Shown: positions 25,461-33,866, counted from the first letter of the stretch. The stretch is DNA of 64,000 bases from Pseudomonas brassicacearum subsp. brassicacearum (GCF_008801605.1 NZ_VZPJ01000008.1:221797-285796), one strand, 5' to 3'. Program-made: numbers and translations. Notes: generated from the sequence alone by a model not told the origin.

Positions 25461-26369
25461 TCAAACCCGCGAAGCAAACAACCCCTGGTGCTGGCGGCAC
25501 TGTTCGGCGCTGAGCATGAACACACCATGGCCGCCGCGTTCGAAGTCGAGCCAGGCGAAATCGACTTCCGGGTACAACGCCTCGACGTGCACCTGGCTGT
25601 TGCCCACCTCGACAATCAACAACCCCTTCTCGGTCAGATGATCGGCCGCCTCGGCCAGCATCCGGCGCACCAGGTTCAAGCCGTCATCGCCACAAGCCAG
25701 GCCCAGCTCCGGCTCGTGCTGGTATTCCTGCGGCATGTCGGCGAAATCTTCTGCATCGACGTAGGGCGGGTTCGACACGATCAAGTCGAAACGTTGCCCC
25801 GGCAGACCGTCGAAACCATCGCCCTGGACCGTGAACACGCGCTCATCGACGCCATGGCGCTCGATGTTCTGGTTGGCCACTTCCAGCGCTTCGAACGACA
25901 GGTCGGCCAGCACCACCTCGGCCTCCGGGAACTCATAGGCACAGGCAATGCCAATGCAGCCGGAACCGGTGCACAGATCAAGAATTCGTGCCGGCTCCTG
26001 GCCCAGCCACGGCTCGAAATGCTTTTCGATCAGTTCGCCGATGGGTGAGCGCGGAATGAGCACGCGCTCGTCGACGATGAACGACATCCCGCAGAACCAG
26101 GCCTCACCCAACAAATAGGCGGTTGGCACACGCTCGGTGATACGCCGGCGCAGCAGGCGCTGCACATGGACCAGTTCTTCGTCTTCAAGACGGCAGTCCA
26201 GATAGCTGTCGGCAATTTCCCATGGCAGGTGCAATGCGCCCAACACCAGTTGCCGGGCTTCGTCCCACGCATTGTCGGTGCCATGACCGAAAAACAGATC
26301 CTCCCCATGGAAACGGCTGACGGCCCAACGGATATGGTCGCGCAGGGTACGGAGACGGGAAGTGATCAC
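25461..26369 (-). CDS. prmB: ribosomal protein uL3 glutamine methyltransferase
   Basis: PrmB transfers a methyl group from S-adenosylmethionine to a glutamine of ribosomal protein L3. The 302-residue protein has the HemK-family N-terminal helical domain, the SAM-binding motif ILDLCTGSGCIGIACA (about 127-142) and the catalytic NPPYVDAEDF (about 199). The PrmB rather than PrmC identity follows from the long N-terminal domain starting MITSRLRTLRDHIRWAVSRF. Start is GTG 26369. Divergent from the isochorismatase-family gene. Confidence 0.94.
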   Translation of the reverse strand: MITSRLRTLRDHIRWAVSRFHGEDLFFGHGTDNAWDEARQLVLGALHLPWEIADSYLDCRLEDEELVHVQRLLRRRITERVPTAYLLGEAWFCGMSFIVDERVLIPRSPIGELIEKHFEPWLGQEPARILDLCTGSGCIGIACAYEFPEAEVVLADLSFEALEVANQNIERHGVDERVFTVQGDGFDGLPGQRFDLIVSNPPYVDAEDFADMPQEYQHEPELGLACGDDGLNLVRRMLAEAADHLTEKGLLIVEVGNSQVHVEALYPEVDFAWLDFERGGHGVFMLSAEQCRQHQGLFASRV

Positions 26370-26502
26370 GGCGGCAAACTCCAGAAAAATCGACGGGCGA
26401 GTCTACCAGCCAAACGCGGCCCCACCCAAACACGCCCCGATGACGAACGAAAAACCCCGGACCAATCGTAGGAATTATCCGTTTTTTGATCCGCCTATTG
26501 AA

Positions 26503-26518
26503 CAAGATGAGCATCTTG
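26503..26518. promoter_or_regulatory. CAAGATG-AG-CATCTTG palindrome
   Basis: A perfect 7+2+7 inverted repeat in the prmB / cysteine-hydrolase divergent region, 106 bases before the ATG at 26624. Possible operator; no regulator assigned, and no U-tract follows, so it is not a terminator. Confidence 0.4.
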
Positions 26519-26623
26519 ACAAGGCTGTAGGCCAGCAACGGCGGCCCTTGCGATGGAAGCGATTCACAGAACCGCTCAGCCAGAGGACAATGTCGCAAAA
26601 GCCCCACTCGAAGGAGCCCCAGA

Positions 26624-27214
26624 ATGTCCGTTCCAAAAACGATGTTTCAACTCAGCGGCCGTGGTTATGCAGCGGCCAACCTGAGTCAAGCGACCCTGAT
26701 CATCATCGATGCCCAGAAAGAATACCTCGCCGGCCCCCTGGCCCTGAGCGGCATGGATGCAGCCGTCGCGAACATCAAGCAATTGCTCGGTGCGGCCCGT
26801 GCAGCCGGTCGGCCGATCGTGCATGTGCGCCACCTGGGCACCCATGGCGGGCTGTTCGATCCGCAAGGCGAGCGCGGGGAGTTCATTCCCGGCCTCGAAC
26901 CCCAAGCCGACGAAACCGTGATCGAAAAGCTGCTGCCCAGCGCCTTCCACGGCACCGAGTTGAAAAAGCGCCTGGAAGACTTCGGCCCCCTGGACCTGAT
27001 CGTGTGCGGGTTCATGAGCCACTCCAGCGTCAGCACCACCGTGCGCGCCGCCAAGAACCTGGGCTTTCGCTGTACCCTGGTGGAAGATGCCTGCGCCACC
27101 CGCGACCTGCCATACAAGGGCGGCGTCCTCAGCGCCGAACACGTTCAGCAGACCGAAATGGCGATCATGGCGGACAACTTCGCCACCCTGGCATTGACTC
27201 GTGACTTCATCTGA
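26624..27214 (+). CDS. isochorismatase-family hydrolase with Ser at the nucleophile position
   Basis: A 196-residue protein of the isochorismatase/cysteine-hydrolase family. The Asp (D29 in LIIIDAQKEY) and Lys (K103 in VIEKLLPSAF) of the usual triad are present. The residue that aligns with the catalytic Cys (normally M-T-H-x-C-V) is Ser135 in MSHSSVSTT. The C-terminal EDACATRDLP segment is typical. It may act as a hydrolase with a weaker nucleophile, like isochorismatases that lack Cys, or on a different substrate. AAGGAG precedes ATG 26624. Confidence 0.85.
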   Translation: MSVPKTMFQLSGRGYAAANLSQATLIIIDAQKEYLAGPLALSGMDAAVANIKQLLGAARAAGRPIVHVRHLGTHGGLFDPQGERGEFIPGLEPQADETVIEKLLPSAFHGTELKKRLEDFGPLDLIVCGFMSHSSVSTTVRAAKNLGFRCTLVEDACATRDLPYKGGVLSAEHVQQTEMAIMADNFATLALTRDFI

Positions 27215-27344
27215 TTCGCCTTGATGAGCGGCCACTCCCGCCGCTCATCCGCAAAAGCCTCTCATTTGCCGCAATTGCCATACTGTCAGGAACAACCCGA
27301 ACATCTTCCGGTCGAAGGGCCGATACCCATTGAGGAAGGTCGGA

Positions 27345-27665
27345 ATGAAGTTATCCGATGGTTTTGACGCACGTCGCTTGCGGCCCAAGGGCCCGAGCAA
27401 CTGGCGGTTTCGTTTTGGCGCGGCAATCGCTGCGCTACTGGCAACATTCGGTGTGCTGCTGGCCATGGCCGGTGCCGCCAGCCTGCTGGGCCGCCCGCCC
27501 GCACTGGGTGAGTTGAACGCCACTCCGCTGGGTTCGGCGATCATCCTGGCAGTCGGTCTTTTCGTGTTGTTACTGGGCGTCTGGCTCTGGCGCCGCTGCC
27601 GCCGTCGCGCCCGCCAATCCCTGGAGCTGGCCATGGCTCCGCACCTGATGAAAAAGCACGACTGA
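27345..27665 (+). CDS. small two-helix membrane protein
   Basis: A 106-residue protein with a basic N-terminus, two hydrophobic helices (FGAAIAALLATFGVLLAMAGAASLL and GSAIILAVGLFVLLLGVWLWRR) and an Arg-rich cytoplasmic segment. No family is recognised. ATG 27345 has GAGGAAGG directly upstream, which decides against the TTG at 27330. It sits between the isochorismatase-family and smr genes, transcribed the same way. Confidence 0.78.
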   Translation: MKLSDGFDARRLRPKGPSNWRFRFGAAIAALLATFGVLLAMAGAASLLGRPPALGELNATPLGSAIILAVGLFVLLLGVWLWRRCRRRARQSLELAMAPHLMKKHD

Positions 27666-27739
27666 CCCGCCATCCGACGTTTTGTCGCGCCTGATCCCGC
27701 CAGAGTTGGGTAAACTGGCCGGCCTTCGCGGAGGCTGAC

Positions 27740-28297
27740 ATGCAAGACGACGACTTTTCCCTGTTCAAAAGTGCGATCCAGGGCGTAAAACCGATCAAGC
27801 ACGACCGCGCCGAAACCGGCAAGCCCAAGGCCGATCGCGCGCAAATCGCCAAGCTGCGCCAGGCCGCCACCGTGCGCACCGACGCTACGACCGTGGATGG
27901 CCTGTCCGATCAGTTCGTGATCGACGTCGGACCGGAAGACGAGTTGATGTGGGCACGCGACGGTGTCCAGGAAAGCCAGATGCGCAAGCTGAAGGTCGGC
28001 CAGATCCCCTTCGAGGGCAGCCTCGACCTGCACGGCATGAGCGTTGAAAAAGCCCGGGAAACCCTTTGGGCATTCCTGGCCGAAGCCACCAAGTTCGAAA
28101 TCCGCTGCGTGCGCGTCACCCATGGCAAAGCCGTGCGCCTGGACGGCAAGCGGCCGATGATCAAGAGCCACGTCAACACCTGGCTGCGCCAGCACCCACA
28201 AGTGTTGGGCTTCACCTCCTGCCAGGCAAAACACGGCGGCGCCGGGGCGGTCTACGTGATGCTCAAGCGCACCATGATGGAAGGCCGCGACGAATAG
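27740..28297 (+). CDS. Smr-domain protein (SmrA/YdaL-like)
   Basis: A 185-residue protein with an N-terminal charged linker (about 1-90) and a C-terminal Smr domain: GSLDLHGMSVEKARETLWAFL (about 93-113) and RVTHGKAVRLDGK followed by the conserved V-x-x-W-L-R-Q end. Smr domains are nicking endonucleases or RNA-binding modules related to the MutS2 C-terminus. The central loop has HGKA in place of the more usual HGKG. Role probably in nucleic-acid quality control by family only. Confidence 0.88.
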   Translation: MQDDDFSLFKSAIQGVKPIKHDRAETGKPKADRAQIAKLRQAATVRTDATTVDGLSDQFVIDVGPEDELMWARDGVQESQMRKLKVGQIPFEGSLDLHGMSVEKARETLWAFLAEATKFEIRCVRVTHGKAVRLDGKRPMIKSHVNTWLRQHPQVLGFTSCQAKHGGAGAVYVMLKRTMMEGRDE

Positions 28298-28374
28298 CCC
28301 TCGCTTGCCGAGCTTGCAGCGCCGTGTCCGCCACCGTACCCTTGCCCTTTGCGTAAAATCCCACAGGTAGTTTC

Positions 28375-28920
28375 ATGTCTCTGGAACAGAATTACACCGC
28401 GATTCTCGGCCAACTGGGCGAGGACGTTTCCCGCGAGGGCCTGCTCGACACGCCCAAGCGTGCTGCCAAGGCCATGCAGTACCTCTGCCGCGGTTATGAA
28501 CAGACCCTGGAAGAAGTCACCAACGGTGCCTTGTTCAGCTCCGACAACAGCGAGATGGTGCTGGTCAAGGACATCGAGTTGTACTCGTTGTGCGAACATC
28601 ACCTGCTGCCTTTCATCGGCAAGGCTCACGTGGCCTACATCCCGAGCGGCAAGGTGCTGGGGCTGTCGAAAGTCGCGCGCATCGTCGACATGTATGCGCG
28701 TCGCCTGCAGATCCAGGAAAACCTCAGCCGCCAGATCGCCGATGCGGTCCAGCAAGTGACTGGCGCCCTGGGCGTGGCGGTGGTGATCGAGGCCAAGCAC
28801 ATGTGCATGATGATGCGCGGTGTGGAAAAGCAGAATTCCTCGATGATCACCTCGGTGATGCTCGGCGAGTTCCGGGAAAACGCCGCCACTCGCAGCGAAT
28901 TCCTCAGCCTCATCAAGTAA
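28375..28920 (+). CDS. folE: GTP cyclohydrolase I
   Basis: First step of folate (and pterin) synthesis: GTP to 7,8-dihydroneopterin triphosphate. The 181-residue enzyme has the zinc and substrate residues: SLCEHHLLPFIGKAHVAYIP (about 71-90) with Cys-Glu-His-His, SKVARIVDMYARRLQIQE and the second zinc Cys in AKHMCMMMRGVEKQNS. Short N-terminus, as in the non-GFRP-regulated bacterial type. A strong terminator follows at 28937. Confidence 0.96.
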   Translation: MSLEQNYTAILGQLGEDVSREGLLDTPKRAAKAMQYLCRGYEQTLEEVTNGALFSSDNSEMVLVKDIELYSLCEHHLLPFIGKAHVAYIPSGKVLGLSKVARIVDMYARRLQIQENLSRQIADAVQQVTGALGVAVVIEAKHMCMMMRGVEKQNSSMITSVMLGEFRENAATRSEFLSLIK

Positions 28921-28936
28921 TCCGTCGCACGAAGAA

Positions 28937-28965
28937 AACCGGCATTGATCGCCGGTTTTTTTTCG
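28937..28965 (+). terminator. rho-independent terminator after folE
   Basis: AACCGGC, short loop, GCCGGTT followed by a run of T (AACCGGCATTGATCGCCGGTT, then T-tract). Confidence 0.88.
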
Positions 28966-29024
28966 CCTGTGAAAAATCAGGTAAGCTGCGCGCCCTCTTC
29001 TTCCCTGCCGCGAGGCTTAATACC

Positions 29025-29396
29025 GTGATCGTCAAAGCGCTTCGGGTTGGCTTGGGCCAGCTCATCATCTTCATCGACTTCATCACCCGCCCGGGCAAGA
29101 AACAGCGCCCGACCGAGGCCCAGGCGCAGGTCGAGCAGGCCGCTCGCAGCCTGACGCTGTATCAGTTCCACGCCTGCCCGTTCTGCGTGAAAACCCGCCG
29201 CACCCTGCGACGCCTCAACGTACCCGTGGCCCTGCGCGATGCGAAAAACAACGAGCAGGATCGCCAGGCCCTGTTGGAGCAAGGCGGCCGGATCAAGGTG
29301 CCGTGCCTGCGGATTGAAGAAAATGGCGAGACCACCTGGATGTATGAGTCCAAGGTGATCATTGATTATCTGGATAAGCGGTTCTCGGCAGCCTGA
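29025..29396 (+). CDS. glutaredoxin-like protein with N-terminal helix
   Basis: A 123-residue protein: an N-terminal amphipathic or membrane-proximal segment (VKALRVGLGQLIIFIDFIT), then a GST N-terminal/glutaredoxin fold with the CPFC redox motif (LYQFHACPFCVKTRR, about 47-61) and the cis-proline region GGRIKVPCLRIEE. The GTG at 29025 has GAGG 9 bases upstream; a longer frame runs back into folE and is a shadow. It is probably a membrane-attached thiol oxidoreductase of the family often annotated as glutaredoxin. Follows the folE terminator, so it has its own promoter. Confidence 0.85.
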   Translation: MIVKALRVGLGQLIIFIDFITRPGKKQRPTEAQAQVEQAARSLTLYQFHACPFCVKTRRTLRRLNVPVALRDAKNNEQDRQALLEQGGRIKVPCLRIEENGETTWMYESKVIIDYLDKRFSAA

Positions 29397-29422
29397 TAGT
29401 TTTCTAGTGCGACGACTGGCCT

Positions 29423-29515
29423 CATCGCGAGCAAGCTTTGCTCCCACAGGGGGGCTTGGTGAACACTGGATTTGTATTCACCACTGTCCCTGTGGGAGCA
29501 AAGCTTGCTCGCGAT
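29423..29515. repeat. REP pair, AAAGC variant
   Basis: Inverted arm atcgcgagcaagctttgctcccaca and forward arm tgtgggagcaaagcttgctcgcgat with 45 bases between. Between convergent genes. Confidence 0.88.
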
Positions 29516-29540
29516 GAGGCCAGTCCAGTCACCACATAAG

Positions 29541-30707
29541 TCAGGCTGCTTTTACCGCCAACGCCTCCCGCACCACCCCCGCCAACCGCTTGAGCCCTTC
29601 ATCCAACCGCGCCGGATCGATGTGGCTGAAGTTCAAGCGCAAGTGCCCCGGATGCTGGTCCGGTTCAGGGAAGAACGGTTCCCCCGGCATGAACGCAACG
29701 TCGGCCGCCAGCGCGGCGGGGAGCAAGGTGCGGGTGTCCAGCGGTTGCCTGAGAGTCAGCCAGAAAAACAACCCACCCTGGGGCACGCTCCAGTCCGCGA
29801 TGTCGGCAAAATGCTTGTGCAGCGCCGCCTGAAAGCGGTCGCGACGATCCCGATAGAAATCCCTCAACTCACTCAAATGGCTGCGGTACTGCTCGGTGCC
29901 GATCCATTGCAGCGCCTGCCATTGGCCGATGCGATTGGTGTGCAGGTCCGCCGACTGCTTGAGCCGCAGCAGGTGCGGGAACAGATCCGGGCTGGCGATC
30001 AGGTAGCCCACCCGTAGCCCCGGCAACAGGGTTTTCGACACGGTGCCGGTGTAGATCCAGCTGGCCTTCTTCAAGCGACTGACAATTGGCGTGGCACTGC
30101 CGCCATCGAACGTCAGCTCGCGGTAGGGTTCGTCCTCGATCAGGGTCACGTCGAACTCGTCCAACAGCGCCGCCACCGCATCGCGCTTGGCTTCGCTGTA
30201 GCGCACCGCCGAGGGGTTCTGGAACGTCGGGATCAGGTAGATGAACGCTGGCCGATGCTGCTCCAGGCGGGCCCGCAACTGTTTCAGGTCCGGGCCGTCG
30301 GCCTCCAGGGGCACGGTGATGCAGTCGGCGCCGAACAGCTGGAAAATCTGCAACGCCGCCAGATACGTCGGCGCTTCGAGCATCACTTGCGTACCGACGT
30401 CGATGTGCAGCTTGGCCGCCAGGTCGAGGGTTTGCTGGGAACCGCTGACCACCAGCACCTGACTCGCCTCACAGGCCACACCCAGCGCCCGCGCCTGGGC
30501 CGCCAGGGCTTCGCGCAGGGCGGGTTCGCCTTCGCTCATGCCGTACTGGCCCATGGACAACGGCATGGCCGCCCATTCCACTTTCGGCAACATGGCTTCG
30601 GCCGGCAGGCCGCCGGCGAACGACATCACTTCAGGGCGCTGCGCCGCCGCGAGGATTTCTCGAATCAAAGAACTTTTGAGGCGCGAGACACGTTCGGAAA
30701 AAGCCAT
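29541..30707 (-). CDS. PLP-dependent aminotransferase (LysN/MocR-like class I)
   Basis: A 388-residue fold-type I aminotransferase of the group that includes 2-aminoadipate transaminase. Motifs: MSFAGGLPAEAMLP at the N-terminus, YGMSEGEPALREALA, SGSQQTLDLAAKL, YLIPTFQNPSAVRYS, the IEDEPYREL region holding the cofactor Asp, and the Schiff-base Lys in YTGTVSKTLLPGLRVGY. There is no HTH domain, so it is an enzyme, not a MocR regulator. ATG 30707 is chosen by homology. It is divergent from a marR gene that has matching palindromes in the shared promoter, so it is probably the target of that regulator. Confidence 0.92.
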   Translation of the reverse strand: MAFSERVSRLKSSLIREILAAAQRPEVMSFAGGLPAEAMLPKVEWAAMPLSMGQYGMSEGEPALREALAAQARALGVACEASQVLVVSGSQQTLDLAAKLHIDVGTQVMLEAPTYLAALQIFQLFGADCITVPLEADGPDLKQLRARLEQHRPAFIYLIPTFQNPSAVRYSEAKRDAVAALLDEFDVTLIEDEPYRELTFDGGSATPIVSRLKKASWIYTGTVSKTLLPGLRVGYLIASPDLFPHLLRLKQSADLHTNRIGQWQALQWIGTEQYRSHLSELRDFYRDRRDRFQAALHKHFADIADWSVPQGGLFFWLTLRQPLDTRTLLPAALAADVAFMPGEPFFPEPDQHPGHLRLNFSHIDPARLDEGLKRLAGVVREALAVKAA

Positions 30708-30741
30708 GGAGGTCACCTGTAGCGGGGCACGGGAAGAATAA

Positions 30742-30756
30742 GTCAAACTGGTTGAC
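30742..30756. promoter_or_regulatory. GTCAA-N5-TTGAC operator, copy 1
   Basis: A palindrome 35 bases upstream of the aminotransferase start codon, in the marR divergent region. It matches copy 2 exactly in both half-sites. Confidence 0.65.
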
Positions 30757-30783
30757 CGAAATTACGCCGACCTCTACGGATAC

Positions 30784-30798
30784 GTCAATATGCTTGAC
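30784..30798. promoter_or_regulatory. GTCAA-N5-TTGAC operator, copy 2, over the marR start codon
   Basis: The 15-base palindrome contains the ATG of marR (30790-30792). Centre-to-centre distance from copy 1 is 42 bases, four helical turns. Confidence 0.65.
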
Positions 30799-31236
30799 CT
30801 TAAAAACCCGACTTCCCAACAAATGGCCATGGAAGCGTTTTTCTTCGGTTACCAGGCGTTCACCGCCAAGGCCGATGAAATGCTCGAGCGCCGCGGGTTG
30901 AGCCGGGTGCACCAGCGCATCGTTTTTTTCATCGCCCGCTACCCGTCATTGAGCGTGAAGGAATTGCTGGCGGTACTCGGGGTGAGCAAGCAGGCGCTGA
31001 ACATGCCGTTACGACAACTGATGGAAATGCATCTGGTGAACAGCGTCGCGTCCGAGACCGACAAGCGCAAGCGGCTGCTGGAACTGACAACCGAGGGCGA
31101 ACGCTTCGAACAGGCATTGCGGCGTGAGCAGGTGAAATTGCTGGAGCGGGTGTTTGCCGAGGCCGGGGAAGCGGCGGTGGATGGGTGGTTGGCGGTGAAT
31201 CTGGGGCTGGGAAAGGGTCAGGTGGCTGTCGACTGA
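30790..31236 (+). CDS. MarR family regulator
   Basis: A 148-residue winged-helix repressor. The DNA-binding region covers about residues 48-100: YPSLSVKELLAVLGVSKQALNMPLRQLMEMHLVNSVASETDKRKRLLELT, which contains the recognition helix and the D-x-R wing. It is divergent from the aminotransferase gene. The two GTCAA-N5-TTGAC palindromes in the shared region, one covering its own start codon, point to autoregulation and control of the aminotransferase. Ligand unknown; an amino acid or related compound is plausible from the neighbour. Confidence 0.9.
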   Translation: MLDLKNPTSQQMAMEAFFFGYQAFTAKADEMLERRGLSRVHQRIVFFIARYPSLSVKELLAVLGVSKQALNMPLRQLMEMHLVNSVASETDKRKRLLELTTEGERFEQALRREQVKLLERVFAEAGEAAVDGWLAVNLGLGKGQVAVD

Positions 31237-31274
31237 GTTTCCTCTGCAAGCTGTGTATTGCCCGGTCTATCGCC

Positions 31275-31389
31275 ATCGCGGGCAAGCCTTGCTCCCACAG
31301 AGGGTCTCAGCGGACACCTGCTGGAAGCAAAACTGTTCCCACAGAGGGTCAGTGGACGCCCGCCGTGGGAGCAAAGCTTGCTCGCGATA
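31275..31389. repeat. REP cluster, three degenerate arms
   Basis: atcgcgggcaagccttgctcccaca, a partial ctgttcccacagagggtc, and tgggagcaaagcttgctcgcgat. Confidence 0.8.
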
Positions 31390-31461
31390 GCGTCCGCCAG
31401 GGCGATATATCCCTATCGCCCGAAATTTCGTCGACAACACAGAAAACATTATTTGCTTTAT

Positions 31462-31471
31462 TTGTATACAA
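31462..31471. promoter_or_regulatory. TTGTATACAA operator before NCS2 permease
   Basis: An exact copy of the palindrome found twice before gcl and once before puuE. It overlaps a possible -10 hexamer (TATACA). Confidence 0.7.
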
Positions 31472-31610
31472 AAGCATAATTCGCTTCGTGCGAGTTCCTG
31501 ACCAACAGGTCAACATACTTCGCCAGCCTTACCTGCCTCAGCGCATCGCAGCCACCCCAGGGCGTGTGCGGTGCTGGAAATAACAATAAGACTCTTGAGG
31601 AGTACTCGCT

Positions 31611-32960
31611 GTGGAAAGCCGCAAACCCGAAGCCCGGACGCTGGACCTCTCGCCGCCACTACGCAGTGGCTGGCTGGAGCGCATCTTCAAACTCAGCTTG
31701 CATGGCACCACGGTGAAGACCGAGCTGATCGCCGGCCTGACGACCTTCATCACCATGGCCTACATCATCTTCGTCAACCCCAACATCATGGCCGACGCCG
31801 GCATCGATCACGGTGCCGCGTTCGTCGCCACCTGCATCGCCGCGGCCCTGGGCTGCCTGTTGATGGGCCTGTACGCCAACTGGCCGGTGGGCCTGGCGCC
31901 AGGTATGGGCTTGAACGCATTCTTCACCTACACCGTGGTCGGCACCATGGGCTACAACTGGGAAACTGCGTTGGGCGCGGTGTTCGTTTCCGGTGTGTTG
32001 TTCATGGTCCTGACCCTGTCACGGGTGCGGGAGTGGCTGCTCAACAGCATTCCGGTGAGCCTGCGGTTCGCCATGGGCGCGGGGGTCGGGTTGTTCCTCG
32101 GGCTGATCGGCCTGAAAACCGCCGGGATCATCGTCGACAGCCCCGCCACCCTGATCAAGCTCGGCTCGTTGCGTGAGCCCGGTCCATTGTTGGCCGCAGT
32201 GTGCTTCCTGATGATCGCCGTGCTCAGTTATCACCGCGTGTTCGGCGCAATCCTGATCAGCATCATCGCCGTGACCCTGGCCGGTTGGGGCCTGGGATTG
32301 GTGCAGTACAACGGCGTCATGTCGACACCGCCGAGCCTGGCCCCCACCTGGATGGCGATGGACGTGGCCGGTGTGTTCAACGTCAGCATGATCAGCGTGG
32401 TGCTGGCCTTCCTGTTCGTGCACATGTTCGACACCGCCGGCACCCTGATGGGCGTTGCCCAGCGCGCCGGCCTGGTGAAAGCCGATGGCAAGATCGAGAA
32501 CCTGTCCCGCGCCTTGAAAGCCGACAGCGCCTCCAGCGTATTTGGCGCCATGGTCGGCGTGCCGCCGGTGACCAGCTACGTGGAAAGCGCCGCTGGTGTG
32601 GCCGCCGGTGGCCGCACGGGGCTTACCGCGGTGACCGTCGGTGTGCTATTTATTGCCGCCATGTTCTTCGCACCGCTGGCTGGGATGATCCCAGCCTACG
32701 CCACGGCCGGGGCCTTGATCTACGTTGCCATGCTGATGATGGGCGGCATGGCCCACATCGAATGGGACGAGGCGACTGACAGCATCCCGGCCATTGTCAC
32801 GGCCATCATGATGCCCCTGACGTTCTCGGTCGCCGACGGTATCGCACTGGGTTTCATCACCTATGTGGTGCTCAAGGCAGGCACCGGTAAACACAAGGAA
32901 ATCTCCGTCAGCCTGTGGGTGCTCTGCGCGATCTTCATCGCCAAGTTCATCTTCTTGTAA
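31611..32960 (+). CDS. NCS2 family purine permease (AzgA/PbuG type)
   Basis: A 449-residue, 14-helix proton symporter for purine bases (adenine, guanine or hypoxanthine by family). Signatures: GLTTFITMAYIIFVNPNIM near the N-terminus, GLAPGMGLNAFFTYTV (about 84-99), the FVHMFDTAGTLMGVAQRAG segment (about 268-286), and the GVPPVTSYVESAAGVAAGGRTGLTA half-helix. GTG 31611 has GAGGAG upstream. The operator shared with puuE and gcl ties it to purine degradation. Terminated by the hairpin at 32979. Confidence 0.93.
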   Translation: MESRKPEARTLDLSPPLRSGWLERIFKLSLHGTTVKTELIAGLTTFITMAYIIFVNPNIMADAGIDHGAAFVATCIAAALGCLLMGLYANWPVGLAPGMGLNAFFTYTVVGTMGYNWETALGAVFVSGVLFMVLTLSRVREWLLNSIPVSLRFAMGAGVGLFLGLIGLKTAGIIVDSPATLIKLGSLREPGPLLAAVCFLMIAVLSYHRVFGAILISIIAVTLAGWGLGLVQYNGVMSTPPSLAPTWMAMDVAGVFNVSMISVVLAFLFVHMFDTAGTLMGVAQRAGLVKADGKIENLSRALKADSASSVFGAMVGVPPVTSYVESAAGVAAGGRTGLTAVTVGVLFIAAMFFAPLAGMIPAYATAGALIYVAMLMMGGMAHIEWDEATDSIPAIVTAIMMPLTFSVADGIALGFITYVVLKAGTGKHKEISVSLWVLCAIFIAKFIFL

Positions 32961-32978
32961 GCGGCACCGTATTCACCC

Positions 32979-33004
32979 GCCTCACCCAATGGGTGAGGCT
33001 TTTG
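32979..33004 (+). terminator. rho-independent terminator after NCS2 gene
   Basis: GCCTCACCC, loop AAT, GGGTGAGGC, then TTTT. Located just before the lysE ribosome site. Confidence 0.85.
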
Positions 33005-33022
33005 TACATCAGGAGCAAAGCA

Positions 33023-33649
33023 ATGAATCTGGAAACCTGGCTGTTGTTCAGCGGTGCCGCCTTGGTGGTGATCCTCATCCCCGGCCCGTTGTCGTTGTTG
33101 ATGATCGGCAATAGCCTGAACTACGGCCTGCGCCGCTCGTATCCGGCATTCCTGGGTGGCGTGATCGCTTCGATCTGCCTGCTGAGTGCCTCGGCGCTGG
33201 GGCTCGGTGCGTTGTTGATGGCATCGGAACAGCTGTTCAGTGCCCTGAAGATTGTCGGTGCCCTGTACCTGTTTTACCTGGCCTGGCAGAGCTGGCAGCA
33301 ATCACGCCAACCGTCCCAAGGCGCCGACGTGCCCCAGGCCGCAGCCGTCCCGCGCTTTCGCGCCCTCTTCGGCCGGGCGTTCGTATTGGGCGCCAGCAAC
33401 CCGAAAGACATCCTGTTCTTCGCCGCTTTCCTGCCGCAATTCTTGAGCGCCGAACAAGCATTCCTGCCACAACTGCTGATCATGATCGCCACCTGGACCG
33501 TACTCGACCTGCTGTGCAAATTGGCCTACGGCCTTGGTGCCCATGGCGCGGCGCGGTATCTGCGTACGGGGAAAGGCCAGGGCTGGTTCAACCGCATCAG
33601 CGCAGGATTATTTGGCGGTGCGGGCGCAGCCTCCTTGTTGAGCCGCTAA
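33023..33649 (+). CDS. LysE/RhtB family exporter
   Basis: A 208-residue six-helix amino-acid or metabolite exporter. The N-terminus WLLFSGAALVVILIPGPLSLLMIGNSLNYGLRRSYPAFLGG has the family P-G-P motif (about 21-23), and GRAFVLGASNPKDILFFAAFLPQF (about 114-137) is the second conserved block. An AGGAGC site precedes ATG 33023. The upstream frame to 32915 belongs to the permease terminator region. Substrate not determined; no regulator adjoining. Confidence 0.9.
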   Translation: MNLETWLLFSGAALVVILIPGPLSLLMIGNSLNYGLRRSYPAFLGGVIASICLLSASALGLGALLMASEQLFSALKIVGALYLFYLAWQSWQQSRQPSQGADVPQAAAVPRFRALFGRAFVLGASNPKDILFFAAFLPQFLSAEQAFLPQLLIMIATWTVLDLLCKLAYGLGAHGAARYLRTGKGQGWFNRISAGLFGGAGAASLLSR

Positions 33650-33660
33650 AAAAGCAAAAG

Positions 33661-33735
33661 CATCGCGAGCAAGCTCGCTCCCACAGGTTTTTTGTGAGCG
33701 GCAAAATCCAGTGTGGGAGCGAGCTTGCTCCGGGC
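33661..33735. repeat. REP pair
   Basis: Inverted arm catcgcgagcaagctcgctcccaca and forward arm tgtgggagcgagcttgctc with a truncated end. Confidence 0.85.
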
Positions 33736-33782
33736 GGCGATCCGACGATGAGTCCCTCCCAGACAGCCCATTTCCACGGACG

Positions 33783-33814
33783 AAAAAAAGCCCGCAGTGT
33801 GAGCGGGCGAAAAA
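33783..33814 (-). terminator. rho-independent terminator of uraH
   Basis: Read on the minus strand: GCCCGC, loop, GCGGGC and seven T. It lies 53 bases beyond the uraH stop codon. Confidence 0.82.
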
Positions 33815-33866
33815 CCAAAGAAGCGCCATGCGCAGTCGCTTCCAGGACAAGGCAGCTGCTTGGGGG

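Larger units (their letters stand above)
31237..31610. promoter_or_regulatory. 374-base regulatory spacer before the NCS2 gene
   Basis: The first half holds three REP-like arms (31275-31389). The second half is AT-rich and holds the TTGTATACAA operator (31462-31471), then 139 bases to the NCS2 start. No ORF is credible here. Confidence 0.65.

Noticed and set aside
27885..28073. Short reverse frames over the smr gene
   Set aside because: Overlap a recognised Smr domain and have no homology-like features.
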